Below, one piece after another: positions 46,947 to 56,970 of a DNA stretch of 64,000 nt. The notes under the pieces are model-generated. The model made no database searches. It was given only the letters and a program-made list of their open reading frames with translations, and was not told the origin of the DNA. Where the stretch lies: positions 1,934,019-1,998,018 of the forward strand of contig JAMWFC010000005.1 of assembly GCA_027475525.1 (NCBI GenBank), written 5' to 3'. Source of the DNA: Macrolepiota albuminosa (taxonomy: Eukaryota; Basidiomycota; Agaricomycetes; Agaricales; Agaricaceae). Position 1 is the stretch's first letter. The number at the start of each line of letters is the position of its first letter. The translations under genes were made by a program, and so were the position numbers.

Positions 46947-49900
46947 ATGACTACTACTGGCGAAGATAAATCCCCTGCTCCACCCTCAGAACCTGACTTC
47001 ACTGCCAAGCAGATCGAGGAGATGCGCAGAATCGATAATTCTGCAAATCCCCTGGTGCTCCCTGTCGGAAAAGTCACGGCCGGTTGGACTGGCCATATTC
47101 TCGACAAAGATGACGGGCGATGGGCGGACTGGTCGTATAGTATGGGACTCGAACTATCGATGGTCCAGCTATGGGGCTATGTATTCAGCCCACCCGAGAC
47201 CCCACACAGGATATATGAACCGCGCGCTTTCCGAGCCCTGCAGGAGAACAACCGGTTGGCATGTTCTTTCATAAAACGTGCAATATCAGTCTCCGAGCAG
47301 AAGTTATGTGCTGAGGAGTGGGATCCGGTGAGACTATGGCAGTACCTGAAAGGACGGCATGGCGGGGCCGTGCCAGTTCAACAAGTCCGCCTACTACAGG
47401 AAGCACTCACGACGAAATGTTCCCCCTCCGAATCACTCACTAAAACTGCCGACATTATCTTCGATAAGGTTGATCGCGCCTTCCAAGCAGGACAAGTCAC
47501 CAAGGAACTACTCCAGTCTATTGCAATGTTATCGGCCTTGTCTGACAAGTCGTACGCCCACATACGATCGATCATATCGCGGGACCTCACCACAGCTGGT
47601 GACGTCGCCAAATATGGACCCACCGAGATTCGCAAATTCCTCGAAGGCGAGCAGACCCTGATCGATGCCGACAAGTCGGCTCCTACGCCTACAGACTCAG
47701 CGCCCACAGCCTTCGCGGCTAAAATGTCCAAGTTTGATCGTCTCCATTGCAGTAGCTGTAAGGCTAAGGGACGTACCGCTTTCACAGGCCACACACAGCC
47801 TTGGTGTGTTCTGGAGGGTGGAGGAATGGCCGGTAAGACGGTGGAGGAGTCTAGGAAGGCCCGATTGGCATTCTATGACGCACGAAAGGGGAAGGACACG
47901 AAGAAAAATACTTCTCGGCTTACGATAACACCTCAAGGGGGTTCTGCTTTTGTGGTGGAGGGCGATTCAAATGCAATCGCAGCATATATTGCGACACAGA
48001 GTGGCAAGACACCCCAGATTGTTGCGTCAGAGTTTGCTGGTCTAGCAACTGACTCCATACCAGAGACTAGCCAGATTGAGGACGTCGAGGCACTGGAGTT
48101 TGATTCCCTGATCGCGGTTGAGGAGGAGCCGCGTGTAGGAGTGGACCTTTGCAACTACGATCAGGAAAGCAAAGCGTACATATCAGACTCAGTGAGCATA
48201 CCATTTGAAACATTCCCTTTCTATCTCGACTCGGGCGCGACTGTCCACATATCTCCCGATCGAGCAGACTTCAGCACCTTAACGGCAATCCCGGAAAGAC
48301 TGATCCGCGGAGTTGGTGGCTCAGCTATCGCAGCTACAGGAATTGGAAGCATAAAGCTCAACGTGGGAGAGGGACATCATATTACCATCGACCATGCACT
48401 GCATGTACCAAAATCGACCGTCCGACTACTCTCCATCAGTAAGCTGGCCAAAGTAAACGGCATCTCTACCGTTTTCGACAATGTTGGTGCTACCTTGGTC
48501 AGGAGATCCACAAAGACTGTTATCGCAACTGGAACTCTGGTCCCCCAAAAGAACCTTTATGCCCTAAACTTCAACTATCATCATGCACTCACCATCCACG
48601 CCATACCCGACGCTAAAACCTGGCACAACAGACTTGGCCATGCGAACTACCAGGCCATCATGCAGATGGCTCGCGACGGAATGATAGACGGTATGCCCAA
48701 AACCTTTCCCAAAAAACCTCCCGTTTGTGACTATTGTATCCTCGGCAAGCAGGCACGAACGCCGGTACCGAAGAAACGGGAGGAAGGGGATGGGCATAAA
48801 GCAACGAAAAGGCTAGAAAAGGTGTGGGTGGACTTGACAGGGCAAGCAGCCGTGGTATCTCGTACTGGGAACCTCTATGTTATGAACCTCGTTGACGACT
48901 ATTCAAATAAACCTTGGTCTATTCCTCTAAAGTCAAAGGGTGACGCTTTCAGAGAACTGCAGGCATGGGTACTAGCTCGGGAAAGTGAAACTGGTGAGAC
49001 TCTACGGACCCTGCGCACTGGAAACGACGGTGAACTCAACGGCGAAGATCACAAGACATGGTATAAGTCCAAAGGTATAATCCTTGAAGTAGGCGCACCA
49101 TACACGTCAGCGCATATGGGTCGTGTTGAAAGAATGCATCGGACCCTCATGGGAAAGGCTCGATCAATGCGCATAGCAGCAGGATGCCCTACATACCTCT
49201 GGGATGAGTTTTACTTAACCGCCACGCACTTACACGGAAAAACCAGGAACTCCATCGAGAAAAATAGTACCCCAGATGAGCTGTGGTATGGAAGGAAACC
49301 AGACTACTCATACCTTCGAGAGATAGGATGCCGTGCCTTTGTACTCGTCCTCAACAAACATAACCCCAAAATCTTCGAACGGTCGATCGAGTGTGTGCTG
49401 GTTGGGTATGACTCAAACTCGAAATCATATCGATGTTATGACAGATCTACTCGAAAAGTTTATAGTTCTTACCATGTCCGGTTTATTGAAAGCCACCAAG
49501 AATCTCCTAACCATCATAATCCTGTACCCGTTACGAGCCCAGGAGGACCAAGCCAAGCCGTCCACCCATCAATAGATATAATTGAGGAGCGATCAAGCCC
49601 AACTCCCGTCCCTCAACAACCCAACGATGATGACGATCAGGTCCAGATCCCAGGCCTGAGAAGTATGTACGAGCGAGCTGATCAGAACCCCGAACACATA
49701 CCACAAAGAGCTGAAGACATACCGCTACCACAACCCGAGCCAGCACCGCTACGACGTTCAACTCGAACCTCAGTTCCAACACCAAAAACTGCGCCCGAAA
49801 ACGACCATATGGAAACTCGAACAGAGAGAGCGGTTAGGGAATCAAAAGAGGCTGCTGAACGTGTAAGGGACGCGAGGATTGAGCGGCGTAGGGCACTGGC

Positions 49901-51626
49901 GGAGCTGAACCCAGTAGATGGAGGGAACGATGGTGTGGGTGTCGATGACCTCGATCAATTGATGACGACATTGAGCGCAATCGGTGATGTACCTGAACTC
50001 GAAATAGGAGTTGATCCCGACACTCCAAAGTCCCTAGATGACGCTAAAAGCTCAACAGATTGGCCGGCGTGGAAGGCATCATACCAGGATGAGATCGATT
50101 CACTGAATAAGATGAACGTGTGGGAGTTGGTACCTCGTGAGAAAGTACCAGCTGGACAGAGAATATTCAAGGGACGACCAGTATTCACTGTCAAACGCGA
50201 CGAACATGGAAACATCACGCGACTAAAGACTCGACACGTTCTACAGGGATTCACAATGGTACAGGGAAGGGACTACGACAAAACCACCTCACCGACGGCA
50301 CGCGCGGAATCCTGGCGGATACTCCTTCACATGGCTGCAGTACTAGGGTGGGACGCGACACAGGTAGATGTGAAGACAGCATTTCTCAATGGGGTCCTTC
50401 CGGAAGAGGAGCGAATCTATATGCAGCAACCGAAATATTTCGAAGAGAGAGGAAAAGAAGATTGGGTGTGTAAGCTACGGCGACCTCTATACGGGATGAA
50501 ACAGGCAGGGAGGATCTGGAACAAGACATTGGATGATGTAATGAAGAAACTCGGGTTCACTCGATTGAAGTGTGAGGCCTGTCTCTACTATAGAAAGACT
50601 GACCAGGGGACAGTGATCACGGGCATTCATGTGGACGATTTCCTGGCCATTGCGAGCACTAAGGAAGCAAATGACACCTTTAAGGATCAACTGGGGAAGA
50701 CGTGGGTCATTTCCGATTTAGGTACGCCAACACACATAGTGGGCATGGCCGTGGAATGGGACAGGGTCAACAGACGAGTGTTTCTATCCCAGACTACCCT
50801 TATCGACCGTCTCATTACTCAGTATGGGCAAAGCGACGCGTCACCCTTATCTGTTCCGATGGATCCAGGTCTAAAGCTTCGGCGCATCGATAGATCGGCT
50901 CTAACTCAGGAGGAGATTGAGAAGATCGCTCGAATACCTTATCGAAATCTGGTGGGGGGGTTACTATGGCTAGCGATATCGACGCGACCCGACATCCAAT
51001 ACGCGGTTCAACAACTATCTCAATTCCTTGACAGCTACACCAGCACACACTGGCACGCTGCTATACGAGTAGTACGGTATCTGAAGGGTACGCGAACACT
51101 GCGACTATGCCTTGGTGGCGAAAAACCAATACACCTGGTCGGATTTACTGATTCGGACTGGGCAAACTGCCCTGATACTCGACGGAGTGTAGGTGGGTAC
51201 GCATGGTCACTGGGTTCAGGTCTTATATCGTGGTGCACGAGAAAACAACGGACAGTGGCGGCGTCATCATGCGAAGCCGAGTATATGGCAGCGTTTGAGG
51301 CCGCGCAGGAGGGGATCTGGTTGCGGATGGTAATGGACGCACTGGGTCAACGTACCGACGACGCGACAGTTATTCTATGCGACAACAACTCGGCGATAAA
51401 TCTGTCAGAAGATCCGTTATTCCATTCACGAGTGAAACACGTCGATATAAAGTACCACTTCCTACGAGAACGTGTCGCTTCAAATGAAATCTCATTACGA
51501 TATATCAACACGAAGGACAATATCGCCGACATATTTACGAAACCGTTGCCAGCGCCACAGTTCCGTCAATTACGAGGAATATTAGGTCTACAGGATTCCC
51601 CGCGAGGAGGAGCACACATACGGTGA
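46947..51626 (+). CDS. Copia gag-pol polyprotein (1,559 aa)
   Basis: Uninterrupted. Gag occupies about residues 1-300, with WQYLKGRHGG-like Copia gag features and a variant zinc knuckle CSSCKAKG...H...C (C-x2-C-x10-H-x4-C). Aspartic protease LDSGATVHISPD near 428. Integrase zinc-binding HNRLGHANYQAIM...CDYC near 559-600, then core WVDLTGQ (about 626), RTGNDGELNG (about 694) and GRVERMHRTL (about 728). RT begins near 1060, with VDVKTAFLNGVLPEE (about 1142) and active site IHVDDFLAI (about 1228). RNase H has GFTDSDWANC (about 1399), SSCEAEYMA, LCDNNSAINL (about 1477) and HVDIKYHFLRE. Integrase-before-RT order defines Copia. All catalytic residues are present. Confidence 0.96.
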   Translation: MTTTGEDKSPAPPSEPDFTAKQIEEMRRIDNSANPLVLPVGKVTAGWTGHILDKDDGRWADWSYSMGLELSMVQLWGYVFSPPETPHRIYEPRAFRALQENNRLACSFIKRAISVSEQKLCAEEWDPVRLWQYLKGRHGGAVPVQQVRLLQEALTTKCSPSESLTKTADIIFDKVDRAFQAGQVTKELLQSIAMLSALSDKSYAHIRSIISRDLTTAGDVAKYGPTEIRKFLEGEQTLIDADKSAPTPTDSAPTAFAAKMSKFDRLHCSSCKAKGRTAFTGHTQPWCVLEGGGMAGKTVEESRKARLAFYDARKGKDTKKNTSRLTITPQGGSAFVVEGDSNAIAAYIATQSGKTPQIVASEFAGLATDSIPETSQIEDVEALEFDSLIAVEEEPRVGVDLCNYDQESKAYISDSVSIPFETFPFYLDSGATVHISPDRADFSTLTAIPERLIRGVGGSAIAATGIGSIKLNVGEGHHITIDHALHVPKSTVRLLSISKLAKVNGISTVFDNVGATLVRRSTKTVIATGTLVPQKNLYALNFNYHHALTIHAIPDAKTWHNRLGHANYQAIMQMARDGMIDGMPKTFPKKPPVCDYCILGKQARTPVPKKREEGDGHKATKRLEKVWVDLTGQAAVVSRTGNLYVMNLVDDYSNKPWSIPLKSKGDAFRELQAWVLARESETGETLRTLRTGNDGELNGEDHKTWYKSKGIILEVGAPYTSAHMGRVERMHRTLMGKARSMRIAAGCPTYLWDEFYLTATHLHGKTRNSIEKNSTPDELWYGRKPDYSYLREIGCRAFVLVLNKHNPKIFERSIECVLVGYDSNSKSYRCYDRSTRKVYSSYHVRFIESHQESPNHHNPVPVTSPGGPSQAVHPSIDIIEERSSPTPVPQQPNDDDDQVQIPGLRSMYERADQNPEHIPQRAEDIPLPQPEPAPLRRSTRTSVPTPKTAPENDHMETRTERAVRESKEAAERVRDARIERRRALAELNPVDGGNDGVGVDDLDQLMTTLSAIGDVPELEIGVDPDTPKSLDDAKSSTDWPAWKASYQDEIDSLNKMNVWELVPREKVPAGQRIFKGRPVFTVKRDEHGNITRLKTRHVLQGFTMVQGRDYDKTTSPTARAESWRILLHMAAVLGWDATQVDVKTAFLNGVLPEEERIYMQQPKYFEERGKEDWVCKLRRPLYGMKQAGRIWNKTLDDVMKKLGFTRLKCEACLYYRKTDQGTVITGIHVDDFLAIASTKEANDTFKDQLGKTWVISDLGTPTHIVGMAVEWDRVNRRVFLSQTTLIDRLITQYGQSDASPLSVPMDPGLKLRRIDRSALTQEEIEKIARIPYRNLVGGLLWLAISTRPDIQYAVQQLSQFLDSYTSTHWHAAIRVVRYLKGTRTLRLCLGGEKPIHLVGFTDSDWANCPDTRRSVGGYAWSLGSGLISWCTRKQRTVAASSCEAEYMAAFEAAQEGIWLRMVMDALGQRTDDATVILCDNNSAINLSEDPLFHSRVKHVDIKYHFLRERVASNEISLRYINTKDNIADIFTKPLPAPQFRQLRGILGLQDSPRGGAHIR

Positions 51627-51633
51627 GGAGGAG
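51625..51633 (+). other. Polypurine tract of the Copia element
   Basis: GAGGAGGAG lies immediately before the 3' LTR and overlaps the last two bases of the stop codon (GA of TGA at 51624-51626). It primes plus-strand synthesis. Confidence 0.8.
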
Positions 51634-52017
51634 TGTTAAGATCTCGACACCGTAGGTGCGCTTTGACCACCACCCTTTCACATCAATCGCGTCCCCATCA
51701 CAATCACAACACTACGGCCACCATTCTTTCATATCACATCTAAATCACACTTCCTTTGTACCGCACTTCATTGTCATGGACCACATATATTGAGCTACGA
51801 TACAGAATGCACCCTCAGTCATTTACCTACAGACTGAGGGTGAGCTCATTTCGAATACCTATACTATACATTTGACTAATCGTACCTTAGACTATCAGAC
51901 TAACGAATAGTCTGTATTATTTAGGTACAGAAAATGCAGTCATTTACCTACAGACTGAGGACTATCAGACTAACGAATAGTCTGTATTATTTAGGTGTCA
52001 AGGATCAGATTATAACA
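51634..52017 (+). repeat. 3' LTR of the Copia element
   Basis: 384 bp, TGTTAAGATC...TATAACA, followed by target duplication ACATA. Confidence 0.95.
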
Positions 52018-52914
52018 ACATATACATATAGTTTCATACCAATCACAGTAATAGTGTGGTTCATAACTTCTCAATCTCTACTACAAGTACTCGGTTAAGG
52101 TAAGAAATGAATCTAAAAAGAAACCACTGGCAGAGAAACTGCTGGAATATACGGAGCTAAACCTAGTGACCGTACCGATACGATTACATTGGGGGCGATG
52201 ATGATGATGGATGAGGTTTATACCGCCGGCAAGCAAGCTAAAAGGGTGGTCGGGTGAAAGAGAGAATATTAATGTTATTGGTCACCTGACACGCGGGGTG
52301 TCAGTATGGTAACTAAGTTCCAACACTCCTCAGTGGAAACTTCACAGAATCTCCTCCTTACATGGTGCTGTAGAGTTCAGCCAAGCCCAAGCAGCACACA
52401 CAGTTTGAAAAAGTGTGGTTTGATTGCAGTGTAATTGTTGCATAGAATGGGTTTGAGGAGGGAACATAACCAAATACATTCTTGGCTGCTCTCAAATTCA
52501 GCCATATATGCAGATACCATTTTTGCTTTCTGCTGCAAATGGGATGACACCTGATCCTAGACTCCATATGTACCTGTCAATGCTTTTTCACATATTATGC
52601 AGTTTTCATGGTTGTAATCTGTGAGATAATAGAGTTTCCTCCACCACTACCTAATGTTAAGTTTGAAGTATAAGTGTCCTTAGATATCATATGAGGATAG
52701 GGCAATAGAATGCAATTTTGATTTCTCAACTAGGAGGCCATCTTTATAAGACATCTACTCAATACAACTCACCACCAAGTTCTGTGACCAATGATATAGA
52801 AGATTGGACACAAGTATGAGGAGAGTCAACAAAGTTGTTAGTTTATTTGAGAGTTTGAGGAGATGCATACACTGAAAACAAGTGCAAATGCAAAGTGAGT
52901 GCAGAAAGAGTCAA
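52018..52914. other. Right flank of Copia; nothing firm
   Basis: 52018-52320 continues the host DNA interrupted by Copia and has no gene I can support. From about 52320 the sequence becomes CpG-poor and repeat-like, probably the untranslated or ORF1 part of the LINE fragment that follows. Confidence 0.35.
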
Positions 52915-53275
52915 AAGAGATCCAAGAAGTGTAATCAATGGAACCCAGAGGCCACTTGATGAAGTGGACCCACATAAATCAACTCATGACAGACAAAAAG
53001 ATTGGTATCCTGGCTGTCCAGGAGATGCACCTAACGGAGGAGAGGAGAGGAGATATTGAGAACCTTTTTGGCAGGAGTTTAATGCATCTTCAACTCTGAG
53101 GACCTGGAACACCCCACATGCAGAGGGGAGTGGCCTTTGTGCTGAACAAAGGCATTGTAAACACAGAAAATGTGAGTTTCTCTGAAATAGTGCCAGGAAG
53201 AGTGGCCATAATGACAAGGAAAATGACTAACAGCTCTGGCACAACCATTGCGTATCACATCATGCATTATTGTAA
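52915..53275 (+). pseudogene. LINE apurinic endonuclease domain, 5' fragment
   Basis: A plus-strand reading starts MKWTHINQLMTDKKIGILA near 52960, with VQEMHLTEERRGDIENLFG, then (after one stop) RGVAFVLNKGIVNTENV and EIVPGRVAIM. This is the N-terminal endonuclease of Tad-like LINEs in mushrooms; the Glu of VQEMHL is the family's metal ligand. Homology ends near 53275, so endonuclease C-terminus and RT are missing. Unusual in keeping the 5' end and losing the 3' end. Confidence 0.65.
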
Positions 53276-53727
53276 TACTATCATATGTTTCATTCTTATC
53301 TATATTTTCAAATTTTTTTCTTTTTATGTTGATTATTTATCACCATTCAAAATGCTCTCCACAGAGCTCCAAATGTCTTACCATTACAAGTAGTTAAAAG
53401 ACCCCTGATTCCTTTATCACCATTCAAAATGCTCTCCACAGAGCTCCAAATGTCTTACCATTACAAGTAGTTAAAAGACCCCTGATTCCTGGAGTCAAAA
53501 CCATCTTTGTTTCTTGACTCCAGATAACGGTTATATTATATTCAACATATTACTTATACTAACATAAAAAACTATCTTTGTTTCTTGACTCCAGATTATA
53601 TTGTACTACATATTCAAATATATGTTATTGTGAAATGCTGCAATACATAATCAGCACCAAGTGGCACAAAAATGAAAAATTGACACTGATCTACCAGGCC
53701 ATAATCATGAGCCAGGAACAATGTGTT
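53276..53727. other. AT-rich DNA with a 77-bp duplication
   Basis: No gene. 53341-53417 is repeated exactly at 53418-53494. A second, 71-bp-spaced near-repeat of ATCTTTGTTTCTTGACTCCA lies at 53503/53574 and does not share that length. Confidence 0.6.
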
Positions 53728-54421
53728 TGTCAGGTTCCGCTGAGTCAGGGGCTTTCCAGGAAAGCAACACCCTTACAATGCAGACTTGATCCACGGATAC
53801 TCAGGTGTCTGGAACTCCAGGGCTAGGACTCTGGGGTTCAAGACGCGGACAGGGGTAGTCCTGGGAGAGGGGACTTGATCCGGGGGTTTTGGGTTTCGGG
53901 TAGCTGAGGGTTGGGTGGGGGTCGAGTTGTGAACCAGGGGTTCTAAGACGAGACCGGGTTAACAAATTATAAGTCGCAAAGTGCGTACCAAACTTAGAGC
54001 ACGCGATTATTCAAGCATGCCAGTCAGTGCGTACCAGTCAAGCAGAGGGCACGCAACAATTCAAGTTAATATCAAGACTAGCGAATACAACGGGGAACTA
54101 CGCTATAAGTACTACGGGACCAGGTCTCAGGGTTCCAGAGTGTCTGAGATGGGTTCCAGGAGTCATTGAGTAGTGGGCAGGGACTGTATACTTGGATTGC
54201 GCATGTGGGGCGTGCGATCAATTGGCACGGAGGGAGCTGTGATGCGTGATGCGTGATGGCCGGAAGCGAGTCACATGATCCAATCGTTGATCAGGGCTGG
54301 TGGCGGCTGATGGTGGCCCTTGATGCGTATGATGGCAGTGTCGGTAGTTGTGATGGCGGGGCGTGTCCAGTGGGTCGGAGGGAGGGTCCTGGGGTAGATC
54401 CGGAGGGGAGGGGTTGTGACA
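53728..54421 (-). repeat. 3' LTR of chromovirus copy C
   Basis: 694 bp, on the plus strand TGTCAGGTTCCGC...GGGGTTGTGACA. The R-start motif is present in reverse at 54067-54079. Flanks GTGTT and TCACC differ, as expected for one LTR of a longer element. Confidence 0.88.
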
Positions 54422-54542
54422 TCACCCCTCCTCAGTGCCGAGGCCCTCCGAGGCATGCGTAGGTTTGGACCAGGGTCCAATTGTGGGATCCGGCACCTGA
54501 CCTGCCACGTATTGAAAAAAAAATTTACCATCAAACTCAACC

Positions 54543-56293
54543 ATGTCGCATACGCTGACACATTCTCTGACGCCCCCCACAGACTAACAAAGTCGCACCC
54601 CTCATGGCCTGGGAAGCCCAGGATGCGTGGTACCAAGCCCGCCTGGACCAGGAGCACGTGGCGGTGCTTGTGCAACAACGTGAGTGCTTTCCACACCACT
54701 CGCTTGTTGTTACTGACCTTCCTTTTTCAGAACAACACAACATTACTGCCCCAAAGGCGGGTCCCAGCTGGTTCCTGGAGTTTGCTCCTGGGGCGGGTTC
54801 CAGCCGTCCTGCGCCTTCCTTCATGCGGATGACTGTCCGCCCCCCCTGCCGTTGCCCTTTCCTGCGGCCTCGTCTTATCGCTCCTTGTTTCCAGCAGTCT
54901 GGGATGGGCACGGGGACCATTTCTGTGGTCCCGGAGGATCAGCGTGTCCCGTGGGCGGGCATGTCGCAAGAACAGTTCGAGCATGCCCTGGAGAGGCCTC
55001 AGGGCCTGCCTTCCCATGCCTGGTGCGTCAGTAATGGGCCGGTAGATGGTCTCGTGCTCCCAATTTCGTAGCTGATTTGAGTGCCTAGTGCCTCCACTGC
55101 GCCCGCCAGCAGGTCTTCTGCTTGTTCATGGCCCTGGCCCCCTCATCTCGATGGAATACCTCAGTGTGCGAGGCGTGTCGCCTCAATCATGAACGGTGTT
55201 CCATCTCGGCGCTGTGGAGGGTGTACGGTGTGTCGTGGGAGCAGGGGTGGCCGTTGGATGGGGGTGGAGGAGAGGACCTGGGTAGCGGAGCTGGAAGGGG
55301 TCCCGGAGGAGGTGCCTGCTGGGGGTCCAGGGGGGGTGCCCACAGGAGGTTTGGGGGGTGGGGCAGGGGAGGGGGGAGTCGTCCGGGTAGAGGGCTGGGG
55401 CCGGCCCGTGGTGTTGATCACGCGCCGGGTCACTCGGTCCGGCACCCAGGGGCAGGGGAGTCGTGGGGGGCGACCAGACAAGGGGAAGCGGTGGGCGTCG
55501 CCCAGCCCCTCTCCAGGGCCCTCTAAGGAGGCGCGTCTGTCCGTGGAGACCCCGTCCCCGGCTTCCCCAGCGTGCCTCTCCCCGGTGACGTTCTCCTCAT
55601 TGTCTGGGCGACTGCTGGATGTCGAGGTGAGGGCTCTGCAGGAGCGCCTTGAGCAGGCTGACCGGGAGAGGGAGGAGCGTGAGGAGGGGGCGAGGGAGGA
55701 GGCGGCGCTCCAGAGGGAGCTGGAGGAGGATTGTGAGACGGCCCTCCGGGAGCTGGAGGAGGCGAGGGTGGCCTGGGGGGGGAGCTGAGGCTTAGCTGGA
55801 CGCCATGAGGGCTAGGCTGGAGCAGGGGGTGGGGTTCCCGGGGCAAGGTCCCTTGAGCCTGGGGTTGGTCGAGGCCTTGCGCTGGGACGTGGTCATTGGG
55901 CGCATGTCCTCCTTAAGTGAGTGTCCCTCCTTTCTTGTGGTCGGGTCGGTACTGATATCTTCAGGCTGGGCTTGGGAGCATTGCCTGCTCCTAGACAGGG
56001 CTGCCGCGGCATTTGCATCCCTGCAAGAGGGATTATGGTCAGAGGCAGGGAACCCCAGGGCGGAGCGGGGTCTGGACTTGTTGGGGAGGTTGGTGGTGGC
56101 GCACCGCCGGAGGAACGTTCCAGCCCCAGGATCGTGGTTCAAGTGGGTCCTGGACGAGGGCGAGCAGCTCCCGTCTTGGGACCAGCTGGCCGAGGAGGTG
56201 TGGCAGGAGCGCAGTCCAGAGGGGGTGGGGGAGGATTTCTGGGGCTGGCCAAGGGGAGGGGAGGGTGAGGGTGGTTTGGGGCCCCAGCTCTAG
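54543..56293 (+). CDS. Antisense accessory gene of the chromovirus (best-preserved copy), unknown function
   Basis: Opposite strand to pol. ATG at 54543 (ACC-ATG-TCGCAT, as in copy A). After a small shift it continues in a frame open from 54604: EAQDAWYQARLDQEHVAVLV, a 51-nt intron-like segment (54680-54730, GTGAGT...TTTCAG), then APKAGPSWF and Pro-rich sequence. A 66-nt intron (55023-55088, GTGCGT...GCCTAG) removes two stops and joins the next block in frame. That block has Cys pairs (CEACRLNHERC in one frame, RRCGGCTVC in another, suggesting one indel), a long coiled coil (LLDVEVRALQERLEQAD, 55600-55780) and a C-terminal block GWAWEHCLLLDRAAAAF to LPSWDQLAEEV. Roughly 480-550 residues. Function unknown; zinc-binding plus coiled coil would fit a DNA- or protein-binding regulator. 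Confidence 0.55.
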
Positions 56294-56329
56294 GGGTCCC
56301 TGTTTTCTTGCTGTTGTCTACTTCTTGGT

Positions 56330-56682
56330 ACCGCTAACTGTAAAATTGTGTACGTATAGAAATGTATATAATTGATCTCCTGGAGTCAAGAGATAGTGTA
56401 AGTAAGGTGGCAGGGAAACTGGAGAGAGTACTTTGTCCAAACTCCGGGGTGCTACTGCGGAGAAGTACTAAAAAAAGGTGAATTATAGAGGGGGAACAGG
56501 AAATATACATGGGAGTTGAATCCCTACTGGGCCCAGAGGCAGGGGTTACGCCCACTATTGCTGTCTGTGAGTTCTGTGCCCAGGAGGATCGTTTCCCGGA
56601 TGCCATTGCTGGAAGTCCTGGAGTTTGTCAAGGGCGCCTTTGAGGTTTCGGCACGGTTCCCAAGTGTCGTCCTCCGGGCTGT
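56330..56682 (-). pseudogene. Chromovirus copy C pol 3' end with chromodomain
   Basis: Collinear with 13230-13828 and, in reverse, with 5300-5560. The tail after the chromodomain (KDAPLTNSRTSSNGIRETI-like reading in one frame) is conserved between copies. Truncated at 56682. Confidence 0.65.
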
Positions 56683-56970
56683 TGATGACGCCCAAATTGC
56701 GCTAAGGTGCACTATCACTAGTACAGCTACTTAGTCAATATAGCTTTGGACGTGCTAAGTATGGGAGAGAGTCCCGGACAGGTCCCAGAGAACGCACAGT
56801 AGGCAAGAGGTTGGTGGTAAGGAAAAGGGGAGATTGGCGCTTATTTAAGGCCCAAAAATGCGGCAAGAGTATGCTAAAAATCACCAATGAAAGGTGCTAA
56901 GAGGCGTGGGAAAGAGTCGCCAAGGAAAGGCGCTAAGGAGCGCGGGAGAGAGTCGCCAAGAAAAGGCGCT
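56683..56970 (-). repeat. TGATGACG LTR-like element, truncated by chromovirus copy D
   Basis: Starts TGATGACGCCC and is the reverse of 12660-12952. It has three spaced AAGGCGCTAAGRRGCG-type minisatellite units (56885-56970). Copy D begins immediately after it, so copy D probably inserted into it; the rest would lie beyond the window. Confidence 0.6.

Larger units (their letters stand above)
46355..52017 (+). mobile_element. Copia (Ty1/Copia) LTR retrotransposon, apparently intact
   Basis: LTRs at 46355-46815 and 51634-52017 match by eye except for a 77-bp tandem duplication in the left one (461 against 384 bp). Ends are TGTTAAG...TAACA, with target duplication ACATA (46350-46354 and 52018-52022). 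A tRNA-type primer site, a single 1,559-codon gag-pol ORF and a purine tract are all present. Near-identical LTRs and an open frame indicate a recent, possibly active copy. Confidence 0.95.
53728..56682 (-). mobile_element. Chromovirus copy C, minus strand: 3' LTR, accessory gene, end of pol
   Basis: Read on the minus strand: pol C-terminus with chromodomain (56682-about 56330), then the oppositely oriented accessory gene (plus, 54543-56293), purine tract (54434-54422) and 3' LTR (54421-53728). The rest is cut by the TGATGACG element at 56683. CpG-rich, so younger than A and B. It reproduces the order of copy A exactly. Confidence 0.85.

Noticed and set aside
53503..53600. A 71-bp spaced near-repeat, considered as part of the 77-bp set
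   Set aside because: Different spacing and imperfect copies, so probably a genuine local repeat.
55917..55964. A further intron (GTGAGT...TTCAG) in the antisense gene
   Set aside because: The unspliced frame is open and gives the protein conserved with copy A, while splicing would switch to an unconserved Gly/Arg-rich frame.
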